Origin: Hydrocarboniphaga sp.
Lineage (GTDB): Bacteria; Pseudomonadota; Gammaproteobacteria; Nevskiales; Nevskiaceae
Length of the DNA: 64,000 nucleotides
Direction: 5' to 3'
Assembly: GCF_028291725.1 (NCBI RefSeq)
Contig: NZ_JAQGNT010000059.1
Span: 1-64,000 of the forward strand
Shown here: piece after piece, positions 61,466 to 64,000 of the stretch
Numbering within the stretch: the stretch's first letter is position 1
Layout: the number at the start of each line of letters is the position of its first letter
The notes under the pieces: model-generated
Told to the model about the DNA's origin: nothing
The model's database searches: none
Seen by the model: the letters and a program-made list of their open reading frames with translations, nothing else
Translations under genes and position numbers: made by a program

Positions 61466-62278
61466 ATGGCCGATCGTAGCGACGACATCAAGCAGCTGTT
61501 CTCGCATCTGGGTCTGAACCCGGGCGACTACCAGGAGCTGCGCGAGAAAACCCGCGCCGCGACTCGTGGCGGATCGCTGATGCCGCCGACCGTCGCACCG
61601 ACGACCCTTGCTGCGGCCACCGTCCAGCTGCCGCCGACCGTTCCGGCCGCGGTACCGATGCCGCCGCCGATCGCGCCCACGACGATCGCGCCGCCGCCGG
61701 TGCGTCTGCAGGCGCCGACCGTGACACCGGTTGCGGCTGCTGCGACCGACTTGTCCACGCGCTGGTCCTTGCTGCGTGCCGCGGTGGAAACACCGACTCG
61801 CGTTGCCCAGATCGAACGCAGTCAGGCACCGATCGCGCCCGTCGAAATGCCGATTCCGGTGATCAGCGAGGACCAGCCGACGCGCCGCCTGTTCATGGAG
61901 TTGAGCCGTCGTCCGGTCGCCGAAGCCGTCGATCAGCTCACCGAGGCGGCTCGCCGGCGCTGGCGGGAGCCGGTGGCTCCGGCCGAGCCCATGCGGCCGC
62001 CCGCAGCAGCGCCGGTTTCGGCCGAGGCGCCGCAAGCCCCGGCGCCTGGCGCGCCGACTTTTGCCGATGCCGGGCCGTCTGCAGAGGTGCCGGCCAGCGG
62101 CGAACTGCTCAGCACCTTCCGTCGCCTGGTCGCGCCCGAACGCGTAGCGCAGCAGAAGCCGGCACATCTGCACTTCAACTACAGTGCCGATTCCATCGCG
62201 CCACGTGCCATGCAGGCGCGCGAGGAGAATCTGGGCGATGTATTCAGCCGGATTTCCGACCCGCGTCCGCCGCGCTGA
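61466..62278 (+). CDS. bcsP: cellulose biosynthesis protein BcsP-like
   Basis: A 270-residue protein whose short N-terminal motif 'DDIKQLFSHLGLNPGDYQEL' is the BcsR/BcsP signature ('DDIxxLFxxLG...YQEL'). The rest is Pro/Ala/Thr-rich and disordered. Short conserved blocks recur, such as 'STRWSLLRAAVETP', 'GELLSTFRRLVAPERV' and 'LGDVFSRIS'. BcsP proteins occur mainly in proteobacterial bcs operons containing BcsQ and probably act in localising the synthase; the mechanism is unclear. It is 21 bp before bcsQ. Confidence 0.8.
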   Translation: MADRSDDIKQLFSHLGLNPGDYQELREKTRAATRGGSLMPPTVAPTTLAAATVQLPPTVPAAVPMPPPIAPTTIAPPPVRLQAPTVTPVAAAATDLSTRWSLLRAAVETPTRVAQIERSQAPIAPVEMPIPVISEDQPTRRLFMELSRRPVAEAVDQLTEAARRRWREPVAPAEPMRPPAAAPVSAEAPQAPAPGAPTFADAGPSAEVPASGELLSTFRRLVAPERVAQQKPAHLHFNYSADSIAPRAMQAREENLGDVFSRISDPRPPR

Positions 62279-62299
62279 GCGCTCGGCGGCGTATCGCAC

Positions 62300-63076
62300 G
62301 TGAATCCACGCTCAACGCTCGTTGCCGTCGTATCGCCCAAGGGTGGAGTCGGCAAGACGAGCGTCGTCGCCAATCTGGCGATGGCCCTGGTCGATCGCCA
62401 GCGGCCGGTGCTCGCGGTCGATCTCGATCCGCAGAACGCGCTGCGCCTGCATCTGCGCATGCCGGTCGACGATGCGCGCGGCCTGGCGGTGCAGGGCCTG
62501 CAGCAGTGGACGCTGGCAGGCGCGGAATTCGCCAGCCCTTATGGGGTACGCCTGCTGCCTTACGGCTCGCTGGCCGAGTCGGATCGCCGCGACTTCGAGC
62601 GCGGCCTCGATCGCGATCCAGATTGGCTGCGGCGCAATCTGCAACAGGTTCCGGCCGAGCCGGGCACGATCACGCTGATCGACACGCCGCCCGGCGGTTC
62701 GCTGTATCTGCAGCAGGCTCTGCTCGCTGCCGATGTCGCGCTGACGGTGCTGCTGCCCGATGCGGCTTCGTTCGTCACCATCGCCAGTATGGAAAGATGG
62801 CTAGCCGAGTACTGCCGTTCCCGTTCAGAGTTCGCGAGTTCCTATTACCTGGTCAACCGGATGAACGCGGCCCGCCCGCTGTGCCGCGACGTGCTGGCCG
62901 CGATGCAAGGCGAGCTCGGCTACCGGCTGGTACCGTCGGTGCTGCGCTTCGACGCGTTGGTGGAGGAGGCCCTGGCCTCGCAGGCTCCGGTTTCGCGTTA
63001 TGCGCCAGACTCGATCGCCGCGCAGGATGCCGGCCAGATCGCCGACTGGCTACTGAACCAGCCAGAGTTTAGGTAA
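62300..63076 (+). CDS. bcsQ: cellulose biosynthesis ParA-like ATPase BcsQ
   Basis: A 258-residue MinD/ParA-type ATPase from a GTG at 62300. The deviant Walker A 'SPKGGVGKTSVVANLAMAL' lies at residues about 12-30, with 'LAVDLDPQNAL' (A') and 'TLIDTPPGGSLYL' (Walker B region) following. BcsQ localises cellulose synthase at the pole in E. coli. The stop is 6 bp before bcsA, so the genes are coupled. Confidence 0.94.
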   Translation: MNPRSTLVAVVSPKGGVGKTSVVANLAMALVDRQRPVLAVDLDPQNALRLHLRMPVDDARGLAVQGLQQWTLAGAEFASPYGVRLLPYGSLAESDRRDFERGLDRDPDWLRRNLQQVPAEPGTITLIDTPPGGSLYLQQALLAADVALTVLLPDAASFVTIASMERWLAEYCRSRSEFASSYYLVNRMNAARPLCRDVLAAMQGELGYRLVPSVLRFDALVEEALASQAPVSRYAPDSIAAQDAGQIADWLLNQPEFR

Positions 63077-63082
63077 AGACCG

Positions 63083-64000
63083 ATGCCCCTGATCAACAAT
63101 CTGGACCGCCGCATCGAGCATCTGATCGAGAAGCCGCTCTGGGAGCATCCCTGGGCGCTGTGGGGCGTGCTGCTGGTCTGTGTGCTGCCGATCTACGTGG
63201 TGGTCACGGTGCCCTTGTCGCTGAGTTGGCAGTTTGCTTTCGGCGTCGCGATGTTCCTGGCCGCGACCTGGCTGAACCGCATCGAAGGGCGCCTGGTGTC
63301 CTTGATGATGATGGGCATCTCGGTGCTGGTTTCGACCCGCTACATGTACTGGCGCGTCACCGAATCGGTGAGTTTCTCGGCGCATTCGGTGTTCGACAAC
63401 GGCTTCGCGATCGGCCTGATCCTGGCTGAGTTCTATGCCTATGTCGTGCTGGTGCTCGGCTATTTCCAGGTGCTGTGGCCGCTGCAGCGCAAGCCCAGCC
63501 CGCTGATGTCGCCGCCGACGCAGTGGCCGACGGTCGACATCTATATCCCGACCTACAACGAGCCGCTGAAAGTGGTGCGGCCGACGGTGCTCGCCGCGCT
63601 GGCGATGGACTGGCCGAAAGATCGCTTCAACGTCTACGTGCTCGACGACGGACGCCGCCAGGAGTTCAAGGACTTCTGCGCCGCGGTCGGCGTCACCCAC
63701 ATTACGCGCAACGACTCCAAGCACGCCAAGGCCGGTAACCTGAACCGGGCGATGGAGAAGACCCACGGCGAGTACATCGCGATCTTCGACTGCGATCACG
63801 TGCCGACGCGCTCGTTTCTGCAGATCACGCTCGGCTGGTTTTTGAAGGACAAGAAGCTGGGCATGCTGCAGACGCCTCACCATTTCTTCTCGCCCGATCC
63901 GTTCGAGCGCAACCTCGGCACGTTCCGCAAGGTGCCCAACGAGGGCGAACTGTTCTACGGCCTGCTGCAGGACGGCAACGATTTCTGGAACGCGACCTTC
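63083..64000 (+). CDS. bcsA: cellulose synthase catalytic subunit BcsA, N-terminal part
   Basis: The window ends inside the gene after 306 codons from the ATG at 63083. Four N-terminal membrane helices are followed by the GT2 domain: 'VDIYIPTYNEPLKVVRPT', 'VYVLDDGRRQEFKDF' (first Asp motif), 'HAKAGNLNRAM' and 'IAIFDCDHVPTRSFLQ' (DxD). The QxxRW and PilZ c-di-GMP domains expected of BcsA would be to the right. It polymerises UDP-glucose into beta-1,4-glucan and extrudes it through its own membrane channel. Confidence 0.96.
   Translation, partial: MPLINNLDRRIEHLIEKPLWEHPWALWGVLLVCVLPIYVVVTVPLSLSWQFAFGVAMFLAATWLNRIEGRLVSLMMMGISVLVSTRYMYWRVTESVSFSAHSVFDNGFAIGLILAEFYAYVVLVLGYFQVLWPLQRKPSPLMSPPTQWPTVDIYIPTYNEPLKVVRPTVLAALAMDWPKDRFNVYVLDDGRRQEFKDFCAAVGVTHITRNDSKHAKAGNLNRAMEKTHGEYIAIFDCDHVPTRSFLQITLGWFLKDKKLGMLQTPHHFFSPDPFERNLGTFRKVPNEGELFYGLLQDGNDFWNATF

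Overview
The window looks like a chromosome segment from a GC-rich gammaproteobacterium of the Xanthomonadales/Nevskiales type. The main evidence is the order smpB - ratA - rnfH - bamE - fur - recN - nadK - hrcA - (insert) - grpE - dnaK - dnaJ, which resembles Xanthomonas-like genomes. An ssrA gene with the tag ANDSNYALAA, GTAG-type REP palindromes and a GlyGly-CTERM protease also fit. The genus cannot be fixed from sequence alone.

Layout. 1-5.8 kb: a minus-strand operon of exported TPR proteins leading into a MotA/TolQ/ExbB proton-channel gene, probably an energised envelope machine. 6.3-7.7 kb: an OmpA-family protein fused to a cupredoxin domain. 7.9-9.7 kb: nitrate-sensing nasT-nasS. 9.8-11.6 kb: a NUDIX - SRPBCC - BtuF-like operon. 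11.9-20.4 kb: ordinary chromosome with an outer-membrane protein, tRNA-Leu(CAA), queA, glutathione peroxidase, a subtilisin-like protease with a rhombosortase signal, tRNA-Ala(CGC) and membrane proteins.

20.6-38.1 kb is a defence and toxin-antitoxin island abutting the 3' end of ssrA. It carries HigBA, a TOTE-type primase-helicase broken by an 89-bp palindromic insertion, two Phd/VapC modules and an AbiE system. It also carries one long, tightly packed operon: vapB - vapC - hsdR - hsdM - hsdS - SIR2(-APAZ) - short Argonaute. That operon is the most striking object here: a SPARSA-like SIR2/short-pAgo pair placed as the fourth and fifth genes of a type I restriction-modification operon headed by a VapBC pair. 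A degenerate copy of the ssrA 3' end plus terminator about 11.4 kb away suggests integration at ssrA.

38.1-64 kb: ssrA and smpB, an NSS transporter, ratA/rnfH, bamE/fur, recN/nadK and hrcA. Then come glgX-treZ-treY (glycogen to trehalose), which separate hrcA from grpE-dnaK-dnaJ. The window ends with a cellulose operon, bcsD-bcsP-bcsQ-bcsA, truncated by the edge.

Scattered through the backbone are structured repeats: three REP palindromes, a 111-bp cruciform-type repeat, and two large elements (41361-41683 and 47699-47969). The two large elements share one three-stem architecture and short conserved boxes, while their stems differ in sequence but still pair. This covariation pattern makes them the best candidate for an undescribed element family.
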